The translations under genes were made by a program, and so were the position numbers. From Actinotalea lenta (GTDB taxonomy: Bacteria; Actinomycetota; Actinomycetes; Actinomycetales; Cellulomonadaceae), in assembly GCF_030586465.1 (NCBI RefSeq), contig NZ_JAUQYP010000001.1:1-64000 (forward strand): 64,000 nucleotides of DNA. The letters run 5' to 3'. Below the pieces are notes generated by a model that worked only from the letters and a program-made list of their open reading frames with translations, ran no database searches and was not told the origin of the DNA. This document shows positions 63,733 to 64,000 of the stretch, piece by piece (position 1 is the first letter of the stretch; each line of letters opens with the position of its first letter).

Positions 63733-64000
63733 ATGACGCAGATGCCGTACGACCCGCCTCCCCCGCCGCCGCAGGCTCCCCGGCGGGGCATGGACGCCTT
63801 CTTCGACTCGATCCGCGGCGTCGGGATCCGACGCTCGACCGAGCGGTGGATCGGCGGCGTCGCGGGCGGTGTGGCGCGACGGCTGGACGTCGACCCGCTC
63901 GTCGTCCGCGGCGTCCTGGCCGCCTCGGTGCTGCTGGGCGGGCTCGGCCTGGTGCTCTACGGCATCGCCTGGCTGCTGCTCCCGGAGGAGTCCGACGGGC
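63733..64000 (+). CDS. PspC-domain membrane protein, truncated by the window end
   Basis: The first 89 codons of a PspC protein. A Pro-rich leader (PYDPPPPPPQAPRR) precedes STERWIGGVAGGVARRLDVDPLVVRGVLAASVLLGGLGLVLYGIAWLLLPEE, the full PspC domain with two membrane helices. Starts at 63724 and 63733 are both in frame; neither has a strong ribosome site. The C-terminal part is outside the window. Divergent arrangement with the PspC-type kinase suggests one envelope stress circuit. Confidence 0.85.
   Translation, partial: MTQMPYDPPPPPPQAPRRGMDAFFDSIRGVGIRRSTERWIGGVAGGVARRLDVDPLVVRGVLAASVLLGGLGLVLYGIAWLLLPEESDG

Overview
The window is very GC-rich chromosomal DNA, densely packed with genes that use GTG starts freely and often overlap by four bases (ATGA/GTGA). 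The gene set points to a saprophytic actinobacterium, most likely Cellulomonadaceae or a close relative (inference). The evidence is sugar uptake operons under LacI and ROK control, a secreted amylase-pullulanase, a BldC-like regulator, an actinobacterial pcrA / sucCD / PerM-like / purN / purH neighbourhood, and a chemoreceptor with a possible flagellar-type promoter. I saw no rRNA, tRNA, CRISPR array, insertion sequence or prophage.

Layout. 1-5.4 kb: LacI-controlled sugar operon (binding lipoprotein, double ATPase, permease, cut-off GH35 beta-galactosidase). 5.4-13 kb: MarC, PHP phosphoesterase, aminopeptidase P, an SPFH/ribbon-helix-helix pair flanked by an unusual repeat family, a YflT-like stress protein, a soluble MgtE-N/CBS protein and DUF1003. 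13-18.3 kb: Mrp, a DeoR-galT-galK operon, an esterase. 18.4-24.4 kb: a family A polymerase, an HTH regulator/MFS efflux pair with a clear operator, a ZIP transporter, exonuclease III, and a BldC-like gene behind a c-di-GMP-I-type riboswitch. 24.8-28.7 kb: one-carbon metabolism (folD, glyA, purU), with a ZTP riboswitch before glyA-folD. 28.8-34.3 kb: a ROK-controlled sugar ABC operon and a divergent orphan binding protein. 34.3-40.1 kb: a 1916-residue amylase-pullulanase with a TTGCAG palindromic operator. 40.4-47.2 kb: DUF167, mdh, icd, an aquaporin-type channel, redox proteins. 47.3-55.1 kb: purH (second ZTP riboswitch), a PEP mutase-like protein, purN, a PerM-like membrane protein, sucD, sucC. 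55.2-64 kb: an SGNH-fused acyltransferase, pcrA, a chemoreceptor, a PspC-type two-component system and a divergent PspC gene cut by the window end.

How it fits together. Folate and purine genes (glyA-folD, purH) share ZTP riboswitches, which answer to the alarmone made when 10-formyl-tetrahydrofolate runs low. TCA genes icd and sucCD share a palindromic promoter element not used elsewhere in the window. The sugar loci each carry their own local operator. Many transcripts look leaderless: a TANNNT-type -10 box lies about six bases before the start codon.

The observations most worth a second look are the c-di-GMP-type riboswitch on a BldC-like gene with a CRP-type palindrome upstream, the shared TCA promoter palindrome, the helically phased TCAGGG cluster in front of the PspC gene, and the repeat family around the SPFH locus.
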